Shown here: positions 47,791-60,800 of the stretch, in pieces | How positions within the stretch are numbered: the stretch's first letter is position 1 | How the letters are laid out: the number at the start of each line of letters is the position of its first letter | Assembly (NCBI RefSeq): GCF_000715075.1 | Contig: NC_134095.1 | Span: 52,318,806-52,382,805, forward strand | Direction: 5' to 3' | DNA from: Nicotiana tabacum | Lineage: Eukaryota; Streptophyta; Magnoliopsida; Solanales; Solanaceae | DNA: 64,000 bases | Notes under the pieces: generated by a model | The model's database searches: none | What the model was told of the DNA's origin: nothing | Seen by the model: only the letters and a program-made list of their open reading frames with translations | Made by a program: the position numbers and the translations under genes

Positions 47791-48521
47791 ACAATGATAG
47801 AGTATCAGGAGGTGATACTGAGGCAATTGTATGGAGTAAAATATGTTCATATTAAATGCTCGCATGATAAAATGACACGTGGAGTCAAAGACAGAAGGCA
47901 ATCAGGTCCGAAGGCAATGGTCTCGTTTGTCCCCGAAACGGATGGTGTTCATAAAGGCGAAATAAATATCTGTCACCCGGTAGCATTTAACGAAGAATAT
48001 TCTATAGCATTAAGCACATGGTCTGTTTTAGAGAATATGGCATTTACTGCCTACCGTTGTACATTCTTCAATAGCCCTTATAATTTACATTTAAAAGTGG
48101 CTTGATCCTAGGACCTTGTTCCTTAGATACCGCTATAAATAGTGAGTTCTACAACCATTGTAAGAGAGGATGAATTTTTTGAGAAGCACATACTATACTT
48201 TTTTCAAAGCTTAATAATATTTTACTTTCTTGCTTATTGATACTATTACTACTGCATTCGTAAGCTCTGCTCCCAGAATCAATATTTCTACTGTCTTATC
48301 TTGATTTTAACGATGAGTCTTACATTTTTGTCTATTTTATTTATTATTTTAGGATCAAATCGATTCACTTGTCTATAAACCATATATAAATCCAACTGTA
48401 CCATTTTACGGGTAAATAGTTTGGCGCCTTCCGTGGGACTTAGACAGTTGTGTAATTGAGTTGGTCCTTGCATTTGTTACTAATCTGTTTGATTCTTTGT
48501 TATTAGCAAAAATTATAGAAA

Positions 48522-51500
48522 ATGGCAGAAAAAAATTCAACATCGCACACAACGTTGAGGCCCAAGGAAATCAGCCTTAGCACGAAGAGTCCATCAATGA
48601 TACCCACAACGAGGGGGATGAGGCCACGCTGGTCCATGGCGGCAGTATCCATGCATGTTCGAGAGGCAACTCCTAATGATGCTGAAGATGAGCACGTCGT
48701 TGAAATAGTAAGGATCCTAAGAGAACAACAAAAGGCCATTATGGTTTATCTCTTACGACAGGATCAAGCCATGATGGAATTAAGGCAGTCCTTGTCAGGT
48801 GCTTCAAACAACGCGAATGGATGAGGTCCTGCTCCTCCCGGTACTCCCGCAAATCAAACCACATAGAAGAGTCAATAACAACACCCCGAGGGGCAAAGTC
48901 GGCTTTGACAGTGCCAGGGGGAACGGTAGTGGATCTGATAACAACAATGAGAGTGATCCTTTTAAAATCAAACTCATGCGATTTATGAGGGAAATAAGCA
49001 CCCGAATGGATAAGATTCCGGGCGCACCACTAGTATTGAAAAAAACAGACTCAAAGAAGTACACCCAATTGCCATTCAAACCAAGCATGACACCAGAGTT
49101 GATACCGGAGCGATTCAAAATGCCAGACGTGTCGAAGTATGACGGGACTTCAGATCCTCAGGAGAATATCACCACCTATACAACGGCGGTGAAGGGAAAT
49201 AATTTATCTCTGCATGATATTGAGCCAGTCTTACTAGAGAAATTTAGGGAGACCCTCAACAAAGGGGGCGTTGACATGGTATTCGCTTCTTCCCGAGCAC
49301 TCTATAGATACCTTCGAGATGCTAGCGAATTCATTCATCAAGGCTGACACGACCCAATTCCCGAACCCGATCGTGATGGCACCTCTCGTGAAGACAAGGC
49401 CAACCAGACCAAAACGGAACACCTCTTTTAAACAGTTAATCATCACAAACAGTAATAACATATAATATAATACTCATAAATTGCGGACTTTTAACGTTAA
49501 CAACAGCAGGAACCATCCCGACACAGTCCAAACCGGGGTGTCACAAGTCATGAGCTACTACAGAATCTACTATAGGTCTACAAAGTACGGAATCCGATAC
49601 AACAGTTTGAAGAAAACATAAATGATAGAGGATAAGAGAGTCAAGGGGCTGCGGACGTCAACAACTACTTAGTAACTCCAAATCAACTCCTAGCCTAGAA
49701 GGAATCAGCGCTCAGGTGCGGACTCTGCTATACCTGAATCTGCACACATGGTGCAGGGAGTAATGTGAGTACTCCGACTCAGTGAGTAATAATTACAAAT
49801 AATGGCTGAAAGTATGAAAACACGTAAAGGCACAAAGCAATTTCATATCAAGCAGTAAAATCACTTAAAGCAGTAAATCAGTGAAGAAATCAAATGATAT
49901 TCCTTTTTAAAACAAGTAACACAAGTAATTTAACAGGTAATTAACAAGTAGAAATCCGCCCCTCGGGCACAGTATCAATCGCTCAGCATAGTATCAGCCC
50001 CTCGGGCTCACTCTCAGTACAGTATCAGCCCCGCGGGCTACCTCACAATCACTCAGCATAATGGTCAGCCATTGTTACCTGACCAACTTTCATCAAACAG
50101 TGTCATTGTTACCACTGTTTCAAATCACATGGGTACCCGCGCTCACTGTGGGTGTGCAGACTCCGGAGGGGCCCCTTACGGCCCAAGCGCTATATCAAGC
50201 CACCTCGTGGCATCATCACTCAACATATCCTCACATCACTCAAACCACCGCATGGCATAAATAGTATCTCAGGCCCTCGGCCTCATATCACTCAGCATAT
50301 CCTCACATATGGCCCTCGGGCTCACTCAGTCCAGAAATCATCATAAGCCCATTGGGCATTAGTAAAACAATAGTTCTCATCCCAAAACATGATGTAGAAA
50401 TATCATTTAAGTTTCAAATCTGAGTAAAAGTGGCTGAGTTTGTAAAACAGTAGATATCAACAGGACTGAGTTCAAATAATAAGTCAAGTAGTAAGGAAAC
50501 AGTGATAAAAATCCCTGAAGGGTTCAAATAGTTGGCACGAAGCCCAAATATAGCAATCAGCCCAAATCATGATGATAACAAATGAATTTCAGTCAAATAT
50601 CCGGTAAAGTCATCAATCGGGATGGACCAAGTCACAATCCCCAGTAGTAAAAGACTCCGTGCTCCTCATCCAGCGTGTATCTTGCCTCAATATAGCACTA
50701 CGATGTGCGAATCCGGGGTTTCAAACCCTCAGGACATCATTTACAACCATTACTCACCTCGAACTGGCTAATTATCAAGCTCGCGACGCCTTTGCCCCTC
50801 GAATTGGCCTCCACGCGCGTCGAATCTATCCAAATTCATAACGAATACGTCACAATATGCTAAGGGAACAAAGCCCAAGCGAAAACATTCAAAAAATATC
50901 AAAAATCTCGAAATTAGAAAAACCCGAGCCCCGGACCCACATCTCGGAATCGGGTAAAATTTACATTTTCAGAATCCTCATACCCTTACGAGTCTAACCA
51001 TACCAAAATTATCCAATTCCGATACCATTTGGTCTTTCAAATCATCATTTTACATTTTTGAAAGGTTTCACAATTTTCTTCCCAAATTCCATCTCAAATC
51101 ACGAAATAAATGATGAATTCAGTGATAGATTCATGTACTCTAACCAAATCTGAGTTAGAATCACTTACCCCGACCAATTTCTTGAAAAACCTTCGAAAAA
51201 TCGCCAAAATCCGAGCTCTCTAGGTCAAAATATCAAATAAAACCTAAAACCTCGTATTTATAGAGTACCCCTCGGATTCCGACACCGCTGACCGCACAAA
51301 AATGATCGCGGTCCGCGCAAAACCAGCGGGTTCCGCGCAAAACCAGCGGGGTCCGCGCAAAAATGACCGCGGCCATGCAGGTCTTGCTCTGCAGGGACAG
51401 GCTTTAGTATTTTGGCTATAACTTTCGTTACAGATGTCCATATTGCGATATCTTTACCTTTCTAGAAACTAGACACGAAGAGCTACAACTTCGTTTTTGA

Positions 51501-52690
51501 ATCACATCAAAATTCCTTGTGGATCAAAAGATATGAGCTTCCGAAGTAGGACCAGCAACTGCAATCTTCACGACCGTTGCCGCGGCCACTTTGACGCGGC
51601 CAGCACTAGGCCAGCGCGCCCAGCGCGAAAAGGAGCGCGGTCCGCGCCAAAACTGCTGCTCCCTCCATTTTTCTAAGTTCCGGAGTGTCCGTACACGCTC
51701 AAAACTCACCCGAAACACACCCGAGGCCCCTGGGACCTCAACCAAAAGCACTAACGCATCCTAAACATTATTCAACCTTGTTCCAATCATCAAAACACCT
51801 CGACTAACACCAAAATCACCTCGAATTCAAGCCTATGAATCTCAAGAACTTCCAAATTCCATTTTTGATCAAAAACCCAACCAAACCACGTCCGAATGGA
51901 CTCAAATTTTGCAAACAAGTCCAAAATGACATAACGAAGCTACAAAAACTCTCGGAATTCCATTCCGACCCTCGGATCAAAATCTGACCTATCAACCGGA
52001 ATTCGCCAAAATACTAACTTCGCCAATTCAAGCCTAATTCTACACCGTACCTCCAAAACCACTTCCGATCACTCTCCTAAGTCACAAATCACCTACCGAA
52101 GCTAACCGAACCATCGGAACTCACATCCGAACCCTCTAACACATAAGTCAATATCCGGTTGACTTTTCCAACTTAAGCCTTCTTAAAAGAGATTAAGTGT
52201 CTCATTTCTTACCAAATCCTCTCCGAACTCGAACTAATCATCTTGATCCCATAAAACACGGATAACGAAGCATAAAGAAGCTGAAATGGGGGAAATGGAG
52301 CGGTAACTCATGAGACGACTGGCCGGGTCGTCACAAAGGCCTATGCCGGGGCTAGGAAGGTGCAAGCCCGTGAGGTTAACATATTCAGGATTTCACAAAG
52401 AGAGCCTAAATTGCTACGAGAGTTCATGAAGAGATCCCAGAAAGAAAGAATGTTGCTCTCGACCGTACCAAATGAGTGGGCAGCTGAAGCATTCACTAAA
52501 GGGTTGAATCTGAGAAGTTCCGATGCCTCCCAAAAATTAAAAGAAAGTTTGCTCGAGTTACAAGAAACAACATGGATGGATGTTCACAACCGGTACGAGT
52601 CAAAGATAAGAATTGAAGATGATCAGCTCGGTTTTTCGGCATCAGCCAAAGGCCGGGACTGGGAAAAAGAATAAGGAGAAATCAAAGGAT
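48522..52690 (+). pseudogene. Tat-like gag, broken and interrupted by solo LTR B
   Basis: ATG 48522 (MAEKNSTSHTTLRPKEISL) opens 101 codons, then the frame changes near 48800 to one holding FKIKLMRFMREISTRMDKIP and PELIPERFKMPDVSKYDGTS up to the solo LTR at 49345. After it, from 52341, the central gag domain resumes: ISQREPKLLREFMKRSQKER and VPNEWAAEAFTKGLNLRSSD (52380-52525), a characteristic Retrotrans_gag block of this lineage. The frames before and after the insertion are compatible with one ancestral gag, so the LTR cut through it. Confidence 0.88.
49345..52335 (-). mobile_element. Solo LTR B (gypsy type)
   Basis: A 2991-base unit from TGACACGACCC to GGGTCGTCACA, flanked by AAGGC at 49340-49344 and 52336-52340. 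Sequence and layout resemble the LTRs of gypsy element 1 (GTGATGGCACCTC at the start, CCCCTCGGGC clusters at about 49960-50035, CGAATCCGGGGTTT, then CGGTTGACTTTTCC near the end) but with many differences, so it is a related subfamily. In element sense TATAAATA lies at 51255-51262, preceded by a GC-rich cluster of GCGGTCCGCGCAAAA words (51285-51370) and a second cluster at 51575-51650. Confidence 0.93.
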
Positions 52691-53655
52691 GATTTCGACA
52701 CAGATCGATAGTCCTCAAGGGGTTGGTTTTTGCCCTATGAAAGGACCGAAGGATGCAACAGAGGTTTTTGGTCGGCGTATAGATTCGCTACTGATAGGAG
52801 AGCTAATTGCAGCCAGAATAACATGTCATTGTGGAACAAGTAGATATCAGGTTCTCTAGATTCGTCGTACCCCAGGCTTTTTGAATACAACTTCAACGTC
52901 AGCATAGTGGAGCTGGTGTCAGCTATAAGAAATATTAAAGCGGCACAGTTGCCAAAGTCAATGAGATCTGATCCCAGCCAAAGGGATCCTAATTTGTGAC
53001 GCGAATACCATTGGACCAACAGCCACCGGACAGGGGACTGTCGGTATTTGTGTGAGAAGGTGGCAGCACTACTAAAAAAATAGCCATCTTAGAGAATTCT
53101 TAAGCGACCGAGATAAAAACAACTACGGCCGCAATCGTGATAACACGGAACCTTTGAAAGAAAGAGAAGATCCTCCAGGTTTGACAATCAACATGATTTT
53201 CGGGGGAAACGAGATTAATGGTGTGACTTTTTCGACGACAAAGAAGATGAAGGTATTAGTAACCCATAGTAAGGGACTCTGAAAAGTCATTGAGGACGAC
53301 ATTACTTTCACGGAGGAAGATGCATATGGACTATTGTCGCCGCATAACGATGCCTTGGTAATCTCTTTAAATGTCTTATATTTTAAAATTAAACTTGTTT
53401 TGGTGGACCCAAGAAGTTCGGCCAATATTATCCAGTGGAGAGTGTTGGAGCAAGTCAAGCTGACCGGAAGTTCGGCCACAAAACTCCTCGCTGTGCTCAA
53501 TCTGGCAAGTGTGACAACCGGGGGAGAGATCCTGCTGCCTACGAATGCCGAGGGGGTGATGAAGACAATCTTTTTCGAGGTAGTAGATGGTGATATGGGC
53601 TACAATATTATTTTGGGGAGACCATGGTTGCACGAGATGAAAACTTTCCATTAAT
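52690..53655 (+). pseudogene. Tat-like gag tail and protease region, truncated
   Basis: The frame around 52880 reads EYNFNVSIVELVSAIRNIKA, then RSDPSQRDPNL and HWTNSHRTGDC (degenerate zinc-finger region near 53005). Next come INMIFGGNEINGVTFSTTKK near 53190-53240, ALVISLNVLYFKIKLVLVDP with the SSANII protease context at 53350-53430, and VVDGDMGYNIILGRPWLHEM at 53580-53640. Stops at about 52995, 53055 and 53281 break it. Sequence identity to the element is lost at about 53655, 15 bases before the MITE. Confidence 0.87.
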
Positions 53656-53668
53656 ATACATATTTGTA

Positions 53669-55519
53669 CTCCCTCCGTCTCATATTATCAGTCGTGATTA
53701 CTAAAAATAGTTGTCTCAAATTATTTGTCTTTTTTTTTTTTTTTTGGTAATCCACTAGGCAGTGCCTAGGTTTTATTAATAAAAATCAAAAGAGTACAAA
53801 ATTTTGTCTGGAGGTCTTAAGCAATGAAAATAACAAACTTGAAAATTACATTAGTCCTATTACCAACATTGAGTAGCGACCTCAACATTGATATCACAAA
53901 TGTGTAGCTACTCTAATCCTAATTGTTGTTGTCGTCCATACCATGATCGAATGCCAAAATAACCTTCTGATTCCAATGCCAATGAAACATTGAACTAATT
54001 TTTCTTGACCAGCTGCCTCTACTTTGTTTTCAATCTTATCTGCCATTTTTATGCATGTGCTTGATTTCCATTTCTGCGTTCCATCTTTGCATTTCCTGTT
54101 CTGATGATATGTTGTATTCTTGTTCCCTCTTGGTCTCTTCCTGTTTGAAAAATCCAGCCAAACTTGCCTTGTAAGTTGCCTTCTCCCTCTCAGTTTCAAC
54201 ATGCATTTTTGAGTTCCATTTCATGACTGTATCCTCTGCTGAAGCATGACCCCATTATGCTATTTGACCTCTGAGTTAACTGTGATGCTGCGTGTGATAT
54301 ACAGCTACGTTACCAGAAAATTGAGGCTAAATTCTGCTCAATGATTGAGTGAATATATATTGTTGAACTGAACTGTCACTACTTCCTATCGATGCTACTG
54401 TGATCACACTCCCCCATGATTCACTTGTACTGGGCTGAGTACCAAGTACTAATACCACCAGCTGCAAGCTCCTCATAAGGTCATGTATAACCAAAGTAGT
54501 ATGAAGACCTACAAACCAACTCCTACTGTTAAATGTACCCAAGGCTGCCTGAGTCGTTGTAGCTTGTGTTGTGTTTTCTTTCTGCTGTTGCATAGGGTAG
54601 ATCCACGTTTGCTTCATCCAGTTGCGCTTGTACAGCTCAGCTGTCCACAATGAATGTACATATGTGTCCCATGCCATCTGAAAGCTTCTTTTCTTCATTG
54701 CTTGTTGTTCTCTTAATTGATGATGTGCACCACTGATGTACCATGTTTGTTTTAACATCCTAAAGTTTGATTTCTGCATTTTAGACTTTGATCCTTCTAG
54801 GTTGTATCCCATTTCTACCTCCAATTGCATCAGCTCATAAGCCAGCTACTGCATATTTGCTGCCTACCTCCTTGCATCCCCAGCCTCCGTGACAAATTCG
54901 TGTTGCTGCTAACTTTAGGCAGCACATTGCCCTTCAACTGCAAACTGAAGCATCTGCACCAATGTTCCTGCAGTGTTGAATGCATAGCATTGATACCACC
55001 TCTCGAAATTCTAGTAACTAGCAAAACATTAGCATACACACAGATCCTGCAAAACAAAAAAAAAACAATGTTAGTAAAAACCTGCAGAACCATGCCCTCC
55101 TCTATACTGATTTGAGCATTGTATGTGATCATGATAGCTCCTGGTTCTTCCTTTTCTTCTCCCCTTATTGTCTTGCAACTTTTACCCTTAGATATGGACA
55201 TTGCATTTTATCCTCATTCACAATTCTTCTACCATGTGAGTGTAGACCCCAAAAATCATAGCACTCCTTGTTTCCAGTGTCAAGTGCATTATTTGTCATT
55301 TTAGAATTTCAAGACAAAATTAATTTTTTTTCCTTTCTTACACTTAGTAATAATTATTCTTGAAGATGGAGATAACACATAAATAGAATAAATATTTAAT
55401 GAAAAGAGATTTTATCTTAAATCATAAATAAGGGTAAAATAGTCTAATCTCTTTCTTAATTAATATTTCTTAAGAGGCGTGTAAAAAAAATTACGACAGA
55501 TAATTTGAGATAGAGGGAG
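53669..55519. mobile_element. Stowaway-like MITE, split by a retroposon
   Basis: The left end CTCCCTCCGTCTCATATTAT (from 53669, preceded by TA) and the right end AATTTGAGATAGAGGGAG (to 55519) are inverted repeats of the Tc1/mariner-related Stowaway type. Without the inserted retroposon the MITE would be about 280 bases. The TA on the right is not preserved. Confidence 0.8.
53730..55287 (-). mobile_element. Polyadenylated retroposon (LINE-derived or retrocopy) inside the MITE
   Basis: ATTATTTGTC occurs at 53720-53729 and 55288-55297. The left side starts with a T16 run, that is a poly(A) tail on the minus strand, preceded in sense by an AATAAA-type signal (TTATTAATAAAACC, 53771-53784). These are the marks of target-primed reverse transcription. 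Minus-strand frames of up to 167 codons (54327-54830, 54830-55201) show no RT or endonuclease motif that I recognise, so it is a non-autonomous LINE derivative or a processed copy of an unknown transcript. Confidence 0.82.
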
Positions 55520-55864
55520 TTCATATTACATGGACGCCATAGGGGGTATACTAGTTTTGAAGATCATCACATCAAATTTTATCATATCATTTATAGTTTA
55601 CATATCATTTATAGTTTACATATATTAATAACTTCCATGATATGGAGCAAAAGAACCAAATAATCTCCACACCGGAAAAGTGTTCACAAGTTAATAGTTC
55701 TTCAAAGTTGTTGGAACTTGTCAATGGAGAAAATACAGTTTGATAATTAAAAGATAAAAGAGCATAACTTTTTTTTCTTTGACCCTCAAGAAATAATACA
55801 AAAGAAAAAGTAAAAAAGCTAAAAAAAGGAAAAATAAGTTCAAAACTGTTAATTGAAGATATCC

Positions 55865-56324
55865 TCAAAGAGCTAGTTTGTCTAATGTGTTTGAATGGCG
55901 AAAAGTTTGTAAAATAGAAGCAATAACAAGAGACTCATCATCATCATTATCATTATCATTATCATCTTCTTCATTTTCAATCACTTCTAACTCTGGTGTT
56001 GATGGTGGTGGTGGCGGCGGAGGAGGTGGTGGTGATGGTGGTGGTTGAGAAGAAGATGAAGGAAAAGAGAATGAATGGGTAAACGAAATTAGTACGTGCA
56101 TTTTCAATGCCACAAAAAGCAATAGAAGAAATATCATAAGCCAAAGCAGCTTCTTCAGCAGTATCAAAAGTGCCAAGCCAATGCCTTTGTTTTGTGTTTG
56201 GATTTCTAATCTCAGCAGCATATCTACCCTATGGCCTTCTTCTTACACCATGATATTTTGTTGAATGTCTTGAGCTTCTTCTACCTAAATTTCTAACATG
56301 CAATTGAGGAATAATATTTTCCAT
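55865..56324 (-). pseudogene. AP2/ERF transcription factor, LEP/ERF086-like, with stop in the DNA-binding domain
   Basis: The minus-strand ATG at 56324 begins MENIIPQLHVRNLGRRSSRH. The AP2/ERF domain follows at about residues 24-83: YHGVRRRP, then TAG (56229-56231) exactly where the invariant Trp (TGG) of [12 protein letters not shown] stands, then [40 protein letters not shown] and ARTNFVYP. Just after NFVYP the best continuation shifts frame to [10 protein letters not shown], a run of ten prolines and an acidic Asp/Asn run ending at 55865. The single domain, its early position and the poly-proline tail resemble the LEAFY PETIOLE/ERF086 group, which act in the nucleus on growth and differentiation. 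TATATAAAT on the minus strand at 56411-56419 is a normal TATA position. A one-base stop plus one frame change suggest a recently lost gene; sequencing error is possible. Confidence 0.88.
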
Positions 56325-57813
56325 TTTCGCTTCTTTTTTTTTTTTGCTTTTAAATGGGGTTGAGGATTCAAAGAATTTTCTTGACTATGGAGGGATGGAA
56401 ATGAGATGGGATTTATATACTTGTGAAATGACAGAAGCTTAATGGTGTTTATTAATAAAATAAGACTCCACTGATTAGCACTAAGATAAGCTAATTATAA
56501 AAAATGAGTTAAGATGAGTGTTCTGTTCTTATTTGTGGTTTGGTCAAGTGGAGCAAGTGGAGAAGTGTTTAAGTACAAATTGCATTATTCCTTTGACGAT
56601 TGTTTGTGTCAACCTTTATCCTTAATTCCCTCTCTTTGACATGATTAGAGCAAGCATAATGCGGAATTTCTGAATTTCATATTTTTGGTTTGTTAATTTT
56701 TTTCGCTCAAATTTGATCTCTCTCTGCCTAGTGCCTCCTCTGTCCTCCTATCATTTGTTTCCTCTCTTACATGTTCAGAGGCAAGAGTTTTAAGTACTTG
56801 TTTATGACAACAACAGTTACATCTTAATCCTAAACTAGTTAAAAGCGACTATATTAATCTTCAGTATTCATTACGCTCCATCTGAACAATCTCATGACAA
56901 TACTACATAATTTATTTTTTCTAATACAAACCAGCAGGTCTAATCTATCACCTTTGAAACTCGTAACGTAAACTCGCATAAAGTGGCAATCTAGCACAGA
57001 CGTCAAGTGATCATATGTTTATACAAGAAAATAACACTTGCATGAAAAATACGTGATTTGGAATGAATAGAATATTATTTCCTTCATCCCTATTTTACAT
57101 CTATTCTATTTTCTTTTTTGTTTGGAGTTAACCAAGTAAAACTCTTACTAGAGATAATTCTTTGAAGCAGTCCAAAGCTGAGAAGAAACTTGCTCATAAC
57201 ATCTACAGCTATTTGGTATTTTTACGATTTACGAATGAGAACGAAAACTGTCCTTTTCTCTGTACAGTTCTCAAGGTTAAAAGAGTGAAGAATCACCCCA
57301 TCTATGATTTGAGTTCCTAAATTGCGTATTTAATTGTATTCGTGTCCACAATTACAATTCTTAAACCAGCGTGGCAGTGGCTAACTAGTTGATTGCCTAG
57401 TTGGCATTTCCATGAATAAATATCTTACAGAAATTAGCACTAAATTTACAAGTTTTTATGCTACAAAAATAGGGAGAAGGCGAGGATACAAGAAGGAATT
57501 TCTTCATTGCTAATTTTAGGAATTCGCGCACGCACACGAGAGAGACTACATGAACTCAACTGACCTATTATCAAACAATCATCACACGTACAACCGGAGT
57601 GACAATACTGAAACTACAACAGTTGCAAAATTGATACTGGACAATAAAATGAATACATATTTGGCAAAGGCAACTAACATCCGTATAAATGGGCTAATTA
57701 ATCAGAACATATAAATACGTAGAAACTATAGTCCCAATCTGTACATTTATGATTAAGGCATGTACAGGAAATTTTCTTCAGATTGCAACAAACGACTTGT
57801 TGCAGCAGTTGGA
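56325..57813. other. Intergenic region between the ERF pseudogene and SEC6
   Basis: It contains the ERF pseudogene promoter and 5' leader (56325-56420), AT-rich sequence, and the presumed 3' untranslated region of SEC6 just below 57814. No gene or repeat is recognised in the middle. Confidence 0.5.
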
Positions 57814-60800
57814 TTATGTCAGCTTTCGCCATATGGAATGTTTTGCAGCTGATAAGCACTTCACCCTGGGGAAAACAAAACCTGTCTTTGGGGGATTTCC
57901 ATCCACCAGAGAATGTTCATAGATTTCTTTGCATTCTTGGACAACCTATTTCACAAAGAAATCCTCATCAAGAAAGCAATAAAGAGAAACCAAAGTTATC
58001 ATCTCAAAGATAACGAACAGCCTTAGAGGGCTCACTAATATAAGGAGCCGCTGCAAATGCATGAGAACCAAGAGCTTAATGCTTTTGATATTTTTACAGG
58101 TAAATGAGTCTTGGAACAAGTTCATGTAATTTAGAAACAGGTGCAGCAGAAAAGTAAAAAAAAATCGAAGCACAATACCAGAGCTCTTGCAATAGATGTT
58201 TAGAAGGGATCGACAAATAATTTGGAGAAGTCTCTAACATGGTTTGGTCATAAAGAAGCCTGACGTCGACAAGCTTCTGCTTTTATATGGAATGTATATA
58301 TTTATATTGAGTAAATATATTATCAAAAGTAATAGCAAAACAATCTATGTTGCTCGGGCTCTCCGAAAATATCGCCGGGTGCGTGTCGGATTCTCCAAAA
58401 GCAGTGTATTATTGGAGAATCCGACACGGGTGCGGCAGTATTTTGGAGAGTCCGCGCAACATAGAAAACAATGACTTTTGATTTTTAATGGCGAAAAAAG
58501 AAACATTAAATCTTGTAGCCTTAAAGCATGGCAAATAATGGCAACTTACTAAAACAACATGTTAACCACTTCACTAATGCATTGGCAGGATGTAATGTAG
58601 AAAGTGTGAACAAAAGAACTACTAATGAGTAGCAATATCCTTTTCTCAGATAGTTCAAATTTTGAACTAAAACTTTGAGCATGTGTGCCACTTAGATAAC
58701 ACATGTATACCTCTTTTGCATCTTTTCGCGGTATGCCTTCTCGCAGACCCACAATCTTTTCAACCACTTCTGGCTGCAGTTGAGAGTAACAATGCTCAAT
58801 AATAGGGATTATCACAGAACAACAAGATAATGATTTTAACCACCAGCTTCCAAACGGTAGATTCAATTTTTAACTGACATTTAGATTCATATCTCGGTTT
58901 TGAGATTTCTTTGCATGGACAAGAGCAGACAAGAAAACTTACTGGACAGTCCGGTTGCTGTTCTAAAATATTTGTGTAAACCAGTGTGAAGGAATCAGGG
59001 CTCTCAGATGAAGCAAGTTCTCTCAAGTCACTGAGTATCCTTACTCTGTTCTCTACTTTCTGCAGTGGAAGTGAAAATTTGAGATTATAAAGAGAGATCA
59101 TGTACTCCTTCTCCATTGACATACAACATCTCCATCAAAAGACAACTTGGAAGTTACCAAAGTTAAGACAACATAACACAAGTGTATGTGCATACATATG
59201 CTTTGTGTAGATAATTTAAAGCACCAGTAAGGCAGATCTATAAATTTCAATAGGAAAAATAGGATCAGTTAATTTTTTTTCTCTAACTGAGAAATTCCGG
59301 AGCGCCAGCAAGCACACGGTTCGAAGCTCGGTGGATAATGACCCCACCCATCTACCTATTCCACTTATATCCGGGCGCTTATGTGTGCGGCAGGATTCAA
59401 ACTCGTGCAGTGCGCCTGATCTACAAATCACGCGCAACGCTCTCTTTCTCATGGATAGGTCATCACGCATTGCGCTCTTATCATTAGAGCAAAGCTCAGC
59501 GTCCAGTAGGATCAATTAAATTATGTTATGATTTCTTAACTAGCTTGAAGATTGAATTCATATCCCAATGATATTTTAGAAGTCACCTTATTTTTCTGTT
59601 GACAAGAAAATCTTTTATCAGAAATGCAATATAGCATCATTTTGGGGGGGTTGGAAACCATATACATCTATTGTTGAATTGCAAAGAAACTATTCACACA
59701 AAACCCTTTGAAGCTGTTATGACTATCGTATCTTTTTTGAACTGAACACCTTCCTCTATCATCTCTGGTCTAATTTTCCCATCCTCATATAGGAGTGCAT
59801 CTTTTTTAATAGAAAAATTTCGACCCTGCCTGCCTATGAAGAACTTCAAGTCTATTGGGAAAAGATACGGTAGGAAACCCTGCAGCTTTTTAGGACTGGG
59901 CGCCTAGCCATGTAGGAAGACTCACCCCAGCCACTATAGCAAAGCCACCCCCAACTCTAGCGGAGAAGCACTCTCCACCCATTTCCATTTTTCTGTGAGC
60001 CAAAAAACCCGCCCACCCCCTTTTTTTGAGACCCTTAGTGATAAGTGACTAGTCCAACAATTAAAAAGACACCTAACGCCATGGACTTACTGGATGCAGT
60101 GCGGTATTTTTCTTTAATTCTTCTAACTACGAAAATTTCCGATCTCCCCAATTCTCTTGTTAGTTGCTGACTTACTTTGCCTCTCCTTTAGCCATTAATT
60201 TCTGCATTTCATTCACATTTGATAGAGTTTAATACGTCTATACCAGCCGAAATCCAGTTTCAAGGTATTGTTCGCTCTGAACCAATCTTTGGGACCTCAC
60301 GAGTTTGTCCCCTTGGGCTTTAAGGCACCTTAACACTTGAATCCTAACCTTATATGGCTCAAACTTTCCTCTCTCATTCCGACGTAGGATTTGCCTAAGA
60401 CAAGTGTCGCAATGAACAGAGTTGAACCATGTTGTTACATTCACCTCCAATAGGAACTCAGCGTACTCGCTGAGGTTTGCCCCACCCTCGTACTAGACGA
60501 GGTACCAGCTCTGATACCACCTACCATGACCTAGAGGGGTGGGGCCAAAGCGGACAATACCTTGATATTCGGGCCTAGGCATATTTAGGCAAGCAACAAA
60601 AATTTTCTAGTATTTAAATTCAGTAATATAATATTCACTCGATCCTTCAAGATATATAGAAGATATATTAGAGAATATATATGGCCTTTGCATCTCTAAA
60701 ATGTTGCAAATCAAATGTGATTTATTAACAATCACATGATATTATCGTAAAAATTGAACTTTGGTCTCCAAATACCTCGATATGGTATGTAAATGAGGGA

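Larger units (their letters stand above)
47790..53655 (+). mobile_element. Truncated Tat/Ogre-like Ty3/gypsy element split by a solo LTR
   Basis: A 5' LTR (approximate start 47790, end about 48413) with TATAAATAG near 48132-48140 is followed by TTTGGCGCCTTCCGTGGGA (48420-48438), a primer site of the TGGCGCC type used by Tat/Athila-lineage elements. Gag begins at 48522. The sequence stops within the protease region near 53655, right after ILGRPWLHEMK, so RT, integrase and the 3' LTR are missing. The left LTR edge is not precisely defined because no second LTR is available. Confidence 0.8.

Noticed and set aside
7797..54000. A previously undescribed defence or metabolic gene cluster
   Set aside because: All long open frames here resolve to transposon gag, pol or transposase domains or to single broken host genes; no co-directional set of intact unrelated genes is present.
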